NCBI RefSeq assembly: GCF_013761175.1
Contig: NZ_JACDUR010000009.1
Location: 186,001 to 250,000, forward strand
Length of the DNA: 64,000 nt
Source of the DNA: Nonomuraea soli
GTDB taxonomy: Bacteria; Actinomycetota; Actinomycetes; Streptosporangiales; Streptosporangiaceae
Reading direction: 5' to 3'
Position 1 is the stretch's first letter. Every line of letters starts with the position of its first letter. Below are positions 21,475 through 30,328 of the stretch, in pieces. A model generated the notes under the pieces. The model was not told the origin of the DNA, made no database searches, and saw only the letters and a list, made by a program, of their open reading frames with translations. A program made the translations under genes and the position numbers.

Positions 21475-23565
21475 TCAGGTGGTCGTCGCCAGGGCCAGCG
21501 GCAGCACGGCCGGAGCGCCCGCGTGGCGGACGAGGGCCGCGCCGAGGGTCATCGTCCATCCCGTGTCGACCCGGTCGTCGACCAGCAGCACCGGCCCGCC
21601 GCAGTCGGCGATCCTCTCCCCGAGCTCGCGCGGCATCGCCAGGGTGCCCCTGATCGCCTGCACCCGCTTGGCGCTGTTGAACTGGCTCCCCGGCGACCCC
21701 GCCCGATAGCCGAGCGCCCCCAGGTAGTCGAGCCTGCCCACCTGCGACAACCGCTCGGCCAGGCTGGCGATCAGCTGGGGGCGGGACGTGGAGGGCATCG
21801 AGACGACGGCGACCGGCCGTGACTCCCAGCCCCACGAGGCCAGCACCTGGACGACACCCTTGAAGAGCTCGTCGGTGATGGGCGCGTCGGGGGCGGCGAA
21901 CAGTTCGCGCAGCCGGTTGCCCCAGCCGATGTCGGTGAGGCGCCCGAGGGCGCGCCCCGGCTCGGCGCCGAGCTCGGGCTTGATGCGGCCCGACAGGTCG
22001 GAGAGCCCCGTGGGCCACTGGCGGCGGGCGTCGATGTCGACGCCCGGCCGGGTGAGCCGCTCGCGGGCCTGGTCGAGCACGGCCGCCTGGACCTCGGTGG
22101 AGCGGTGGGCGCCGGTGCAGTTGTCGCAGCGGCCGCACGGCCGGGCGGCCTCGTCGTCGAGGAGCCTGCGGAGGTACTCCTCCCGGCAGTCGGTGGTGGT
22201 CAGGTAGCCGAGCATGGCCTCCTGCTCGGCGGCGCGGGCGGCGGCGACGCGGGCGTAGCGCTCGGAGTCGTAGCTCCACTCCTCGCCGGTGGCCTCCCAG
22301 CCGCCCTTGACGCGGCGGACGGCGCCGTCGACGTCGAGGACCTTGAGCATCATCTCCATGCGGTTGCGGCTGAGGTCGACGCGTGTTTCGAGGGCCGCGG
22401 TGGACAGCACGCCGCCGCTTTCGGCCAGGGCCGCCAGGGTGGCGCGCACCTGGGACTCGGGAGGGAAGGCGAGGGAGGAGAAATACTGCCAGATCTCCTT
22501 GTCCTCGCTGCCGGGCAGCAGGATGACCTCGGCACGCTCGACGCCTCGGCCGGCGCGGCCGACCTGCTGGTAGTAGGCGACGGGCGACTGCGGGGCGCCC
22601 ATGTGGATGACGAAGCCCAGGTCGGGCTTGTCGAAGCCCATGCCGAGCGCGCTGGTGGCGACCAGCGCCTTGATCTTGTTGGCGAGCAGGGCCTCCTCGG
22701 CCTCCAGCCGTTCGGCCGGCTCGGTCTGGCCGGAGTAGGCGCGCACCTCGTGGCCCTGTTCGCGCAGGTAGGCGGCGATCTCCTGGGCGGCGCTGACCGT
22801 CAGGGTGTAGACGATGCCGGAGCCTTCGAGCTCGTTGAGCGTCTGGGCGAGCCAGGCCAGGCGTTGTTCGGCGCCGGCGAGCCGGGTGACGGACAGGTGG
22901 AGGCTGTCGCGCTCCAGGGGGCCGCGCAGCACGAGGGTCTCGGGACCCATCTGCTCGGCCACGTCGCGGGTGACGCGGGCGTTGGCGGTGGCGGTGGTGG
23001 CCAGCACCGGGATGCCGGGCGGCAGCTCCTCGAACAGCTGGGCCAGGCGCCGGTAGTCGGGGCGGAAGTCGTGGCCCCAGTCGGAGATGCAGTGGGCCTC
23101 GTCGACCACGACCAGCCCGGCGCTCTCGGCCAGCTCGGGCAGGACGTTGTCGCGGAAGTCGGGGTTGTTGAGCCGCTCGGGGCTGACCAGCAGGACGTCG
23201 ACGAGGCCCTCGGCGACCTGCTCGTAGACGCGCCCCCACTCCTCGGGATTGGCGGAGTTGATGGTGACGGCGCGGATGCCGGCGCGCTCGGCGGCGGCGA
23301 TCTGGTTGCGCATGAGCGCCAACAGCGGCGAAACGATGACCGTCGGCCCCTCGCCCAGGTCGCGCAGCAGCCCGGTGGCGATGAAGTAGACGGCGGACTT
23401 GCCCCAGCCGGTGCGTTGCACGACCAGGACCCGGCTGCGCTCGACGACCAGCGCACGGATGGCCGACCACTGGTCTTCGCGCAGCGAGGCGTGGTCGCCG
23501 GCGAGCGCCCGCAGCCGCTCCTCGGCCTCCTCGCGCAACATGGTCTCGTCGGGGGCTTCAAACAT
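21475..23565 (-). CDS. RecQ-family ATP-dependent DNA helicase with C-terminal phosphoribosyltransferase-like domain
   Basis: 696 residues; AAGGAG precedes the ATG. Helicase motifs: RTGWGKS (Walker A) near residue 54, VVDEAHCISDWGHDFR (DEAH), TATA, SALGMGFDKPD and QVGRAGRG. The zinc-binding domain retains CREEYLRR followed by CGRCDNC. Instead of an HRDC domain, the last about 180 residues end in VLLVDDRVDTGWTMT, a PRPP-loop-like motif of type I phosphoribosyltransferases. This architecture is known for actinobacterial RecQ homologues. It unwinds DNA in recombination and repair; the role of the tail is unknown. It ends 18 bp from the convergent kinase gene. Confidence 0.9.
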   Translation of the reverse strand: MFEAPDETMLREEAEERLRALAGDHASLREDQWSAIRALVVERSRVLVVQRTGWGKSAVYFIATGLLRDLGEGPTVIVSPLLALMRNQIAAAERAGIRAVTINSANPEEWGRVYEQVAEGLVDVLLVSPERLNNPDFRDNVLPELAESAGLVVVDEAHCISDWGHDFRPDYRRLAQLFEELPPGIPVLATTATANARVTRDVAEQMGPETLVLRGPLERDSLHLSVTRLAGAEQRLAWLAQTLNELEGSGIVYTLTVSAAQEIAAYLREQGHEVRAYSGQTEPAERLEAEEALLANKIKALVATSALGMGFDKPDLGFVIHMGAPQSPVAYYQQVGRAGRGVERAEVILLPGSEDKEIWQYFSSLAFPPESQVRATLAALAESGGVLSTAALETRVDLSRNRMEMMLKVLDVDGAVRRVKGGWEATGEEWSYDSERYARVAAARAAEQEAMLGYLTTTDCREEYLRRLLDDEAARPCGRCDNCTGAHRSTEVQAAVLDQARERLTRPGVDIDARRQWPTGLSDLSGRIKPELGAEPGRALGRLTDIGWGNRLRELFAAPDAPITDELFKGVVQVLASWGWESRPVAVVSMPSTSRPQLIASLAERLSQVGRLDYLGALGYRAGSPGSQFNSAKRVQAIRGTLAMPRELGERIADCGGPVLLVDDRVDTGWTMTLGAALVRHAGAPAVLPLALATTT

Positions 23566-23683
23566 GTGCTCCTTGTTACCAGGTTTCCCCGACGTTTTCG
23601 CCCGGCCATGGTTAAGAGCCCGGTGTCGCAGGGCTCCCGGGTCGCGTCCTCCAGCAGGATCGGAGCGGTTCTGGGGAGGTTTG

Positions 23684-25144
23684 ATGCGTGCGACGTGGAT
23701 AGGCATCGTGCTGTCGGTCCTGGCGAGTCTGGTCCAGCCGGACGCGGGTTCGGCGCGCGCCGCGCAGCTCAGCATCACCAAGACGGTGAACAACAACCCG
23801 ATGATCATCGGCGCGGAGTCCGTCTACACGATCACCGTGAGCAACACCGGCGACCAGCCCGCGGCCGGGATCACGATGACCGACACGCTGCCCTCCAGCC
23901 TGACCGCCGGGACCCTGCCCAGCGGCTGCACGGCCGCCGGGCAGACCATCACCTGCGGCGGCGCGGGTCTGACCCTCGGCCCCGGCGAGCAGCAGACCTG
24001 GCAGATCCCGGTGACGGTCGACCCGTCGCTCTCCGACGGCACCAACATCGTCAACCAGGCCGGGGTCACCTCGACGACGCCGGGCGTGCCGTCCCAGAGC
24101 ACGCAGCTCATCAGCCAGACCCAGACCCAGACGGACGTGGAGATCACCAAGACGGCCGTGCCCGACACGGCCGCGCCGGGCGACATCATCACCTACACGC
24201 TGACCGTCACCAACCACGGGCCCTCCGACGCGGTCGACGTCACCGTCCAGGACCCCACCGACGGCAACCTCGTCACGATCGTGGAGCTGCCGGACGAGTG
24301 CCCGCCCAGCGGGCTGACCGTGACCTGCCCGCTGGGCACGCTGGGGCCGGGAGAGACGCGCGTGCTGGTGTTCACGGTGCGCGTCGTCGAACCGCAGCCG
24401 GACGGCACCCAGATCGACAACTGCGCCACCGTCTACACCGGCAGCCGCGACACGGACTGGGACAACAACCACTCGTGCGCGGACACGGTCGTGCACCCCA
24501 CGCCGACGCCCACGCCGACACCGACCCCCACCGGCCGGCCGATCACCAGCGCCACCAAGTCCGGCCCCGCCACGGCGGAGGTGGGCGACACGTTCACCTA
24601 CACGCTGGTCGTGCGCAACACCGGTACGGCCCCGGCCTACAACGTGGTGGTGCACGATCCGATCGATTCCAACCTCACGGTGGTGTCGGTCTCGCAGGGA
24701 TGCGTCGCCACCGCCGCGCAGGTGGCCTGCCGGGTGGGCGAGCTGGGGCCGGGCGAGGAGCGCACGTTCACCGTCACGGTCAGGGTGAACGACGACGTCC
24801 CGTCGGGGACCGCCGTCGGCAACTGCGCGGTCATCTACTCGACGTCCCGGCGCACGCTCACGCGGGAGAACGGCTCCTGCGTGGAGACGATCGTCACCAC
24901 CCCCACCCCCACCCCGACACCCACGCCATCCCCGACGCCGACGAGGACGCCCACGAGCACTCCGGCCCCCACCGACACCGGCGGCCCCGGCCCGGGACCC
25001 GCTCCCGACCATGGAGGCGCAGGTCTCGGGCCGCGCCTGCCCTATACCGGCGCGCCCACGGCCTGGCTGGCCGCGGGGGCCGCGCTCCTGCTGGGCGTGG
25101 GCGCCGCCGTCAGGATCCTGGCCCGCCGTACGGCTAGGCGATGA
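23684..25144 (+). CDS. LPXTG-anchored surface protein with three DUF11 domains
   Basis: 486 residues, GGGGAGG before the ATG. A signal peptide ends near SARA-AQL (residues 1-27). Three DUF11 (Ig-like isopeptide/adhesin) repeats begin at about LSITKTVNNNP, VEITKTAVPDT and ITSATKSGPAT; Thr-Pro linkers (PTPTPTPTP) separate the second from the third and the third from the C-terminus. The end has the cell-wall sorting layout: LPYTG, a hydrophobic helix (WLAAGAALLLGVGAA) and a basic tail RILARRTARR. It is probably covalently fixed to peptidoglycan by a sortase encoded elsewhere. It diverges from recQ and overlaps the deacetylase gene by 11 bp tail to tail. Confidence 0.88.
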   Translation: MRATWIGIVLSVLASLVQPDAGSARAAQLSITKTVNNNPMIIGAESVYTITVSNTGDQPAAGITMTDTLPSSLTAGTLPSGCTAAGQTITCGGAGLTLGPGEQQTWQIPVTVDPSLSDGTNIVNQAGVTSTTPGVPSQSTQLISQTQTQTDVEITKTAVPDTAAPGDIITYTLTVTNHGPSDAVDVTVQDPTDGNLVTIVELPDECPPSGLTVTCPLGTLGPGETRVLVFTVRVVEPQPDGTQIDNCATVYTGSRDTDWDNNHSCADTVVHPTPTPTPTPTPTGRPITSATKSGPATAEVGDTFTYTLVVRNTGTAPAYNVVVHDPIDSNLTVVSVSQGCVATAAQVACRVGELGPGEERTFTVTVRVNDDVPSGTAVGNCAVIYSTSRRTLTRENGSCVETIVTTPTPTPTPTPSPTPTRTPTSTPAPTDTGGPGPGPAPDHGGAGLGPRLPYTGAPTAWLAAGAALLLGVGAAVRILARRTARR

Positions 25145-25886
25145 ACGGCATCAGCGGCCGCAGCTCCTCCACCGAGACCCGCCTGCCGTACGGCGCGAGC
25201 TGGAAGGTCTCCGGCCCGAGGAACTCGGCCCAGTACTTCTCGACGAACGTCCGGCAGGCCCCGACGTCACCCGCGTCGGGCACGTGCTCCAGCAGCCCCC
25301 GCTGGTAGGGCGCGTACTCCAGGAACTGCGAGGCGTGCGCGAGGCAGGCGTCGAGCTTGGCCTGCCGTACCGGGCCCACGTCGACCACGACGTCGTCACG
25401 GTGGACGGGACGCGAGGCGTAGTCGGTCATCAGCAGGCACACCGGCTGGTGCGGCAGGGAGGGCATGCCGCACTCCAGGTTGCGCACGGTGACCAGCTCC
25501 ACGGCCTGCTCGGCCAGCCTGCCCGCGGCCCGGTTGTCGGGGTGTCCCGCGCCGTCGCCGTGCAGGGCGATCACCAGGTCGGGACGCCAGGCGCGGATCT
25601 CGCGCATGACCCGCAGACGCAGCTCGACGGTGGGTTCGAGCTCACCGTCGTGCACGTCGTCGAAGATCTCGTAGGTGGTCACACCGAGCGCGTCGGCGGC
25701 CCGCCAGGCCTCCTCGGCACGGCGCCGCGCAAGAGGGACACGCTCCAGCCGGTGGTGCCCGCCGTCGCCGTTGGTGAGGGTCAGGAACTTCACCGCGTGA
25801 CCGGCCTGGGCCAGGAGGGCGGAGGTGCCTCCCGCGTAGATCTCGGGTTCGTCGGGATGGGCGGCGATCACCAGGGTGCGCAACAT
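25134..25886 (-). CDS. PIG-L family N-acetyl-sugar deacetylase
   Basis: 250 residues. AAHPDEPEIYAGG is the first zinc motif (AHPDE, where AHPDD is more usual) and HGDGAGHPDNRAAG supplies the third ligand. PIG-L/LmbE enzymes remove acetyl from N-acetylglucosaminyl compounds such as the mycothiol precursor. Here the gene sits 14 bp after the ROK regulator and is last in the ngcEFG operon, so an imported GlcNAc-containing sugar or derivative is a likelier substrate than a mycothiol intermediate; that is inference from context. Confidence 0.88.
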   Translation of the reverse strand: MLRTLVIAAHPDEPEIYAGGTSALLAQAGHAVKFLTLTNGDGGHHRLERVPLARRRAEEAWRAADALGVTTYEIFDDVHDGELEPTVELRLRVMREIRAWRPDLVIALHGDGAGHPDNRAAGRLAEQAVELVTVRNLECGMPSLPHQPVCLLMTDYASRPVHRDDVVVDVGPVRQAKLDACLAHASQFLEYAPYQRGLLEHVPDAGDVGACRTFVEKYWAEFLGPETFQLAPYGRRVSVEELRPLMPFIA

Positions 25887-25899
25887 GGCTCAACTTTCG

Positions 25900-27123
25900 T
25901 CAGGGGATGTGATCACCGGTACGGCCTGCCGTACCGGCCTGGAAGACCCGCTCGCGGGCCAGTTCAAGGGAGTAGCGGACGGCGCCGTCGAGCACGGCGT
26001 TGCCGTCGACGCGGCTGACCGAGACCTCCACCGGCGCCAGCCCGGTGGGGGCCAGGAGACCGGCGACGCGGGCGCGCAGCGGCTCGCCCGCGGCGATGCA
26101 CACGGGCCCGCCGAGCACGACACGGCCGGGGTCGAGCACGCCGACGGCGGCGGTGACGGCGATGGCGACGCGCCGGGCGAAGTCGTCGAGGAACCGGCCG
26201 AAGGGGCCGTCGGGCCGGTGCGTGGCCTCCAGGCGGTCGGGGTTGCGCGAGCGCAGGAACGCCACGACCTCGGCCAGTCCGGAGCCGGTCTCCAGGCCGT
26301 GCGCGCGGGCCAGCTCGGCCAGCGGCTGCGCGCCGAGCAGCACGCCGACGGGGCCGCCGTCGGGGCCGTGCACCCGGCCGACGCTGACGGGGTCGGGCAC
26401 GATCACCGATCCGACCTCGCCGCCGCGCCCGGTGACGCCGCGCCACAAGGAGCCGTCGAGCACGGCTCCCGCGCCGACGCCGCTGCCGATCCACAGGAGC
26501 ACGAAGCTGCTGCCCTCGTGCTCGGCCAGCTCGCGGATGGCCACGAGGTTGACGTCGTTCTCCAGCCGGAAACGCTCGGCTCCGAGCCTCTCGCGCAGGT
26601 CGCCGAGGTCGTCGAGGTGCGACCAGCCGGACAGCTGCACGGCCTGGCGCAGCCGCTCTCCCCCGGCGTCGACGATGCCGGGCACGCCGAGCACGATCTG
26701 GTCGAGCTGCTCCAGCCCGATTCCCGCCGAGCTCGCGGCGGCCTCGACGGCCGAGGTGAGGAACTCCACCGCGTCGGCGCCCTCGCCGGGCGCCTGGGCC
26801 CGGTGGTCGCCGCGCACCCGGCCGCTCAGGTCGGCCACGGTGACCTCCACCGCCCGCGCGGTGAGGTCGACGCCGGCCACCCAGGCGGCCGAGCCGTCGA
26901 GCTCCCACTGCTGGGCGGCGGGCCCGGCGTTGCCCGGCTTGGTGCCGGCCTTGCGCGCCAGCCGCCCGTTCTCCAGACGGCGCAGCACCTCGGCGGCCGA
27001 GGCCTTGGACAGGCCCGTGTGGAACTCCAGCTCGGCCCTGGTGAGGGTGCCGTGCCGCAGGAGCAGCTCCAGGGCGGCGCGCTCGTTGAGGGTGCGGAAG
27101 ACGGTTGGGTTCCCGGTGGACAC
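25900..27123 (-). CDS. ROK family transcriptional regulator of the chitin-sugar operon
   Basis: 407 residues from GTG 27123, overlapping the permease stop by one base. Residues about 10-60 are a MarR-like winged HTH (TRAELEFHTGLSKASAAEVL). The ROK sugar-kinase-like domain follows (VAGVDLTARAVEVTVADL, LGVPGIVDAGG, WIGSGVGAGAVLDG). The usual GH...CxCGxxGC zinc cluster is not present; the corresponding stretch reads GEVGSVIVPDP. Expected to repress the locus until a GlcNAc-type sugar binds. Candidate operators are the inverted repeats at 30255-30289 and 32522-32546. Confidence 0.9.
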   Translation of the reverse strand: MSTGNPTVFRTLNERAALELLLRHGTLTRAELEFHTGLSKASAAEVLRRLENGRLARKAGTKPGNAGPAAQQWELDGSAAWVAGVDLTARAVEVTVADLSGRVRGDHRAQAPGEGADAVEFLTSAVEAAASSAGIGLEQLDQIVLGVPGIVDAGGERLRQAVQLSGWSHLDDLGDLRERLGAERFRLENDVNLVAIRELAEHEGSSFVLLWIGSGVGAGAVLDGSLWRGVTGRGGEVGSVIVPDPVSVGRVHGPDGGPVGVLLGAQPLAELARAHGLETGSGLAEVVAFLRSRNPDRLEATHRPDGPFGRFLDDFARRVAIAVTAAVGVLDPGRVVLGGPVCIAAGEPLRARVAGLLAPTGLAPVEVSVSRVDGNAVLDGAVRYSLELARERVFQAGTAGRTGDHIP

Positions 27124-27941
27124 TACTTCACGGCTCCTGACGTCAACCCGGACTGGATATGTCGCTGGAAGACGATATAGGCGACCACGACCGGCAGGAC
27201 CGTCATGCTGAGCGCCGCGAACAACGCCGGCCAGTCCGCCTCGTAGCCGGCGATGGTGGAGATGTCCGCGATGCCCTGGGTGATGACCCATGTGCTCTTG
27301 TCGCCCGGCAGCAGCACGAGCGGCAGCAGGTACTGGTTCCACTGGCCGAGCACGTTGAAGATGGTCAGGCTGACCAGGCCGGGCTTGGCCATGGGGAGCA
27401 TGACCTGGAAGAAGGTCCTGGTGTGCGAGGCGCCGTCGATCATCGCCGCCTCGGCCACCGCGTCGGGCAGCCCCCTGAAGAAGGAGGTCAGGAAGAACAC
27501 GGTGAACGGCAGCGAGTAGGCGATGTAGACCAGGACGAGGCCGACGTGCGAGTCGAGCAGCCCGAGGCCGTCGACCACGAAGAACAGCGGCACCAGCGCC
27601 AGGAACACGGGGAAGGCCATGCCGGAGACGAACAGGAAGTAGATCAGCCGGTTGCCGGGGAAGCGGTAGCGGGCCAGCACGTAGGCGGCCATGGAGCTGA
27701 GCAGCATGGTGCCCGCGACCCCGAAGAACACGACGATCACCGTGTTCAGCAGGTACCGTCCGACGCTGGCCTTCTCCCAGGCGCGCACCCAGTTGTCCCA
27801 GCGCAGCTCGCCGGGCAGTTGCAGGGCGTCGCCGAAGATCTCGGCGTTGCTCTTGAAGGAGGCCAGCAGAGTCCACACCAGAGGCGCGATGATCAGCAGC
27901 ACCCAGATGGCGAGCAGCGCCTGAGCCAGCTTGCGGCCCAT
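27123..27941 (-). CDS. ngcG: Carbohydrate ABC transporter permease, NgcG-like
   Basis: 272 residues with six predicted membrane helices. The coupling EAA loop is EAAMIDGASHTRTFFQVMLP. The C-terminal YIVFQRHIQSGLTSGAVK is the standard end of MalG-type permeases. It pairs with the NgcF permease by a 3-bp ATGA-type overlap. As in other CUT1 systems no ATPase is encoded here; an MsiK-type shared ATPase elsewhere would be required. Confidence 0.9.
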   Translation of the reverse strand: MGRKLAQALLAIWVLLIIAPLVWTLLASFKSNAEIFGDALQLPGELRWDNWVRAWEKASVGRYLLNTVIVVFFGVAGTMLLSSMAAYVLARYRFPGNRLIYFLFVSGMAFPVFLALVPLFFVVDGLGLLDSHVGLVLVYIAYSLPFTVFFLTSFFRGLPDAVAEAAMIDGASHTRTFFQVMLPMAKPGLVSLTIFNVLGQWNQYLLPLVLLPGDKSTWVITQGIADISTIAGYEADWPALFAALSMTVLPVVVAYIVFQRHIQSGLTSGAVK

Positions 27942-28828
27942 CAGTACACGATCCTCTCTCGCCTGGTGACCCGCATCGTCACCGCGGCGAAGGTGAGGGT
28001 CAGGAAGAACAGCGCCACGCCCAGCGCCGAGGCGTAGCCGAAGCGCGAGTAGCCGAAGGCGTTCTTGTAGATCTCGGTGGCCAGCACCGTGGTGGCGCCG
28101 TCGGGCCCGCCCTGCTCGACCGAGAGCACGTTGACCAGGGCGAAGCCGTCGAACGCCGCGATGCCCAGGTAGATCCAGCCGACCTGGACGGTCTCCCACA
28201 GCAGCGGCAGCGTGATCCGGAAGAACGTGGTCAGCCGTCCCGCGCCGTCGAGGGCGGCCGCCTCGTAGACGTCCTTGGGGATGGCGGCCATGCCCGCCGA
28301 GAACAGCACCACGTAGAAGCCGACGCCCTGCCAGACCATGACGGCGATGATCGACCAGAGTGCGAGCGTCTGGTCGGTCAGCCAGCCCACGGGCTCGATG
28401 CCCAGCTGGATCAGCGCGCCGTTGATCACGCCGCTGGCGTCGGGCCGGTAGACGGCCTTGAACAGCACGCCGACCACGGCGACCGCGAGCACCTGCGGCA
28501 GGAAGAAGACCACGCGGTAGAAGCCCGCGCCGCGGACCGGGCGGCCCTGCGGCGCGTTGAGCAGGTAGGCGAAGGCCAGAGCCAGCGCGATGGTGGCCAG
28601 CGGCATGGCGACGAGCAGGACTGCGTGGTTGCGGATCGCCTGCCAGAAGGAGTCGTTGCCGAACATCCGCCGGAAGTTGTCCAGGCCCACGAAGTTCAGC
28701 CCGGACGACACCCCTCGCCAGTCGGTCAGCGCGATCTGGAACGCCTGCACGTAGGGGCTGATCACGAAGACCAGGTAGACCGCGACGGGCAGGAGCAGGA
28801 ATCCCGCGACGAAGCCGTGCCGCCGCAT
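27941..28828 (-). CDS. ngcF: Carbohydrate ABC transporter permease, NgcF-like
   Basis: 295 residues, six predicted helices, MalF-type. The EAA loop is YEAAALDGAGRLTTFFRITLP. PLLWETVQVGWIYLG and FGYSRFGYASALGVALF are typical for sugar permeases. It starts 2 bp after the NgcE stop and overlaps NgcG, so the three form one coupled importer. The other half of the membrane channel is NgcG. Confidence 0.9.
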   Translation of the reverse strand: MRRHGFVAGFLLLPVAVYLVFVISPYVQAFQIALTDWRGVSSGLNFVGLDNFRRMFGNDSFWQAIRNHAVLLVAMPLATIALALAFAYLLNAPQGRPVRGAGFYRVVFFLPQVLAVAVVGVLFKAVYRPDASGVINGALIQLGIEPVGWLTDQTLALWSIIAVMVWQGVGFYVVLFSAGMAAIPKDVYEAAALDGAGRLTTFFRITLPLLWETVQVGWIYLGIAAFDGFALVNVLSVEQGGPDGATTVLATEIYKNAFGYSRFGYASALGVALFFLTLTFAAVTMRVTRRERIVY

Positions 28829-28830
28829 CG

Positions 28831-30240
28831 TCAGACGCTCCGGGTCTGCTTGGAGATGGAGGAGTCGTTCTTGAGCTCGTCCGCCTTCTTCTGCATGTTC
28901 TCGCAGAACTGGTCGGCGGTGATGCGCCCGGCCATGACCGAGTTGGTCTGGGTCTGGGAGTAGTCGAACAGCTCCTTGTACCAGGTCTCGAAGCGGGCGT
29001 CGGTGATGATGTTCTTGCCTGCCGCCTCCTGCGCCTTGGCGGCGCTGTTGACCGCGGAGGTCAGGTTCAGGCCGTCCACGACGCCGTTGACGACGGTGAG
29101 GTTCCTGGTCTGCTCGGTGTAGCCGCGGGCGCCCTCCTTGGAGAGCATGATCCGCAGGTACTCCAGCCCGCCCTGCGGGTTCTTGCCCTTGGCGGAGACG
29201 AAGAAGGCCTCGGCGACGCCCACGAAGATCGCTTCGTACGGCATGGCGTCGGTGCCCGTGACGGAGGGCACCGGCGCGATGGCGTACTCGAAGGTGTCGG
29301 GCTTCTCCTTGGCCATCTCGTTCTCCAGCCAGGAGCCGCACGGGTAGAACAGGACCTTGTCCTGCAGGTGCTTGACCTGGGTCTGGGTGTGGTCGAGGCC
29401 GAAGTAGGCCTTGTCGCCGAAGTCCTTCTGGATCTGCGCCCAGGCGGCGACCGCCTGCCGTACGGGCTCGGCGGTCCAGGCGCCGTCGGCGAGGTTGTCG
29501 ATGTCGATGATCACCTTGTTGCCGCCGATCTTGGCGGCGGTGTAGACGAGGTTCCAGACCTGGTAGAACGGGCCGACCTGGCCGGGGTAGGCGAACAGGG
29601 CGATGCCGGCCTTCTTGGCCTCCTCGCCCAGGGCGTTGAACTCGTCCCAGGTCCTGGGCAGCTGCCAGCCCTTCGACTCGAAGAGCTTGGCGTTGTGCCA
29701 CAGGGCGCGGTGGCCGACGGTGTACTGCAGCACCCGGGGGACGCCGTCGATCAGGGAGTTCTCGTAGACGCCGCCGACGAGGGTGTCGATGACCTTCTTG
29801 TCGGGGAAGGCGAGCGAGGGCGCCTCGAAGAGCGGGGTGAGGTCGGCGAGCTGGCCTTCCTGGACCAGCGCCTGGAGGTCGAGTGCCTCGGGCCCGGAGT
29901 TGTTGACGACGTCGGGGACGTCTCCGGAGATGAAGCGGGGGCGCAGCTGGGTGCCGACCTTCTGGGTGCCGACGTGCTTGAGCTTCGACTGCGGATAGGT
30001 CTTGCTGTAGGCGGCCTCGTGCAGGTCGACGGCGTACTTGTCGCCGTTGCCGCCGCTGAAGATGACCACTTCGAGCGGGCTGGCGGCGTTCACGCCGAGG
30101 GGGTTGGCCGCGGAGGTGGCGGCGGCGGTGACGGTGGGGGTGGGTGCGGCGCTGCGGCCGGTGGTGGCGCAGGCGGCGAGCGGCGTGGCCAGCGCGGCGA
30201 GGCCGAGTCCGCGCAGGACGTCGCGGCGGTTGGGGGACAT
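28831..30240 (-). CDS. ngcE: N-acetylglucosamine/diacetylchitobiose-type solute-binding lipoprotein, NgcE-like
   Basis: 469 residues. The N-terminus has a twin-arginine run (NRRDVLRG) and a lipobox LAAC with Cys24, so a Tat-exported lipoprotein is likely. The body matches NgcE-type extracellular binding proteins (ISGDVPDVVNNSG, LQYTVGHRALWHNAKLFESKG in part, FYPCGSWLENEM). NgcE of Streptomyces olivaceoviridis binds GlcNAc and chitobiose; the exact sugar here is inferred. First gene of ngcEFG-ROK-PIG-L, directly downstream of a strong inverted repeat. Confidence 0.88.
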   Translation of the reverse strand: MSPNRRDVLRGLGLAALATPLAACATTGRSAAPTPTVTAAATSAANPLGVNAASPLEVVIFSGGNGDKYAVDLHEAAYSKTYPQSKLKHVGTQKVGTQLRPRFISGDVPDVVNNSGPEALDLQALVQEGQLADLTPLFEAPSLAFPDKKVIDTLVGGVYENSLIDGVPRVLQYTVGHRALWHNAKLFESKGWQLPRTWDEFNALGEEAKKAGIALFAYPGQVGPFYQVWNLVYTAAKIGGNKVIIDIDNLADGAWTAEPVRQAVAAWAQIQKDFGDKAYFGLDHTQTQVKHLQDKVLFYPCGSWLENEMAKEKPDTFEYAIAPVPSVTGTDAMPYEAIFVGVAEAFFVSAKGKNPQGGLEYLRIMLSKEGARGYTEQTRNLTVVNGVVDGLNLTSAVNSAAKAQEAAGKNIITDARFETWYKELFDYSQTQTNSVMAGRITADQFCENMQKKADELKNDSSISKQTRSV

Positions 30241-30254
30241 GGATCCTCCTGGAC

Positions 30255-30289
30255 GGCTAACCGTCTGGATACCTTCCAGACGGTTAGCC
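30255..30289 (-). promoter_or_regulatory. 14-bp perfect inverted repeat upstream of ngcE (candidate repressor operator)
   Basis: GGCTAACCGTCTGG, a 7-bp spacer ATACCTT and CCAGACGGTTAGCC pair exactly, 14 to 33 bp upstream of the ngcE ATG and covering the likely transcription start region. A terminator for the upstream kinase is an alternative, but no T run follows. It does not resemble the DasR site (TGGTCTAGACCA). Confidence 0.65.
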
Positions 30290-30328
30290 GCTGACTGTAG
30301 AGGGCTCGGGTCCGTGACGCAAGTGCTC

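Noticed and set aside
30255..30289. Terminator of the kinase gene
   Set aside because: Perfect long stem, but no T run, and position covers the ngcE start region; operator preferred.
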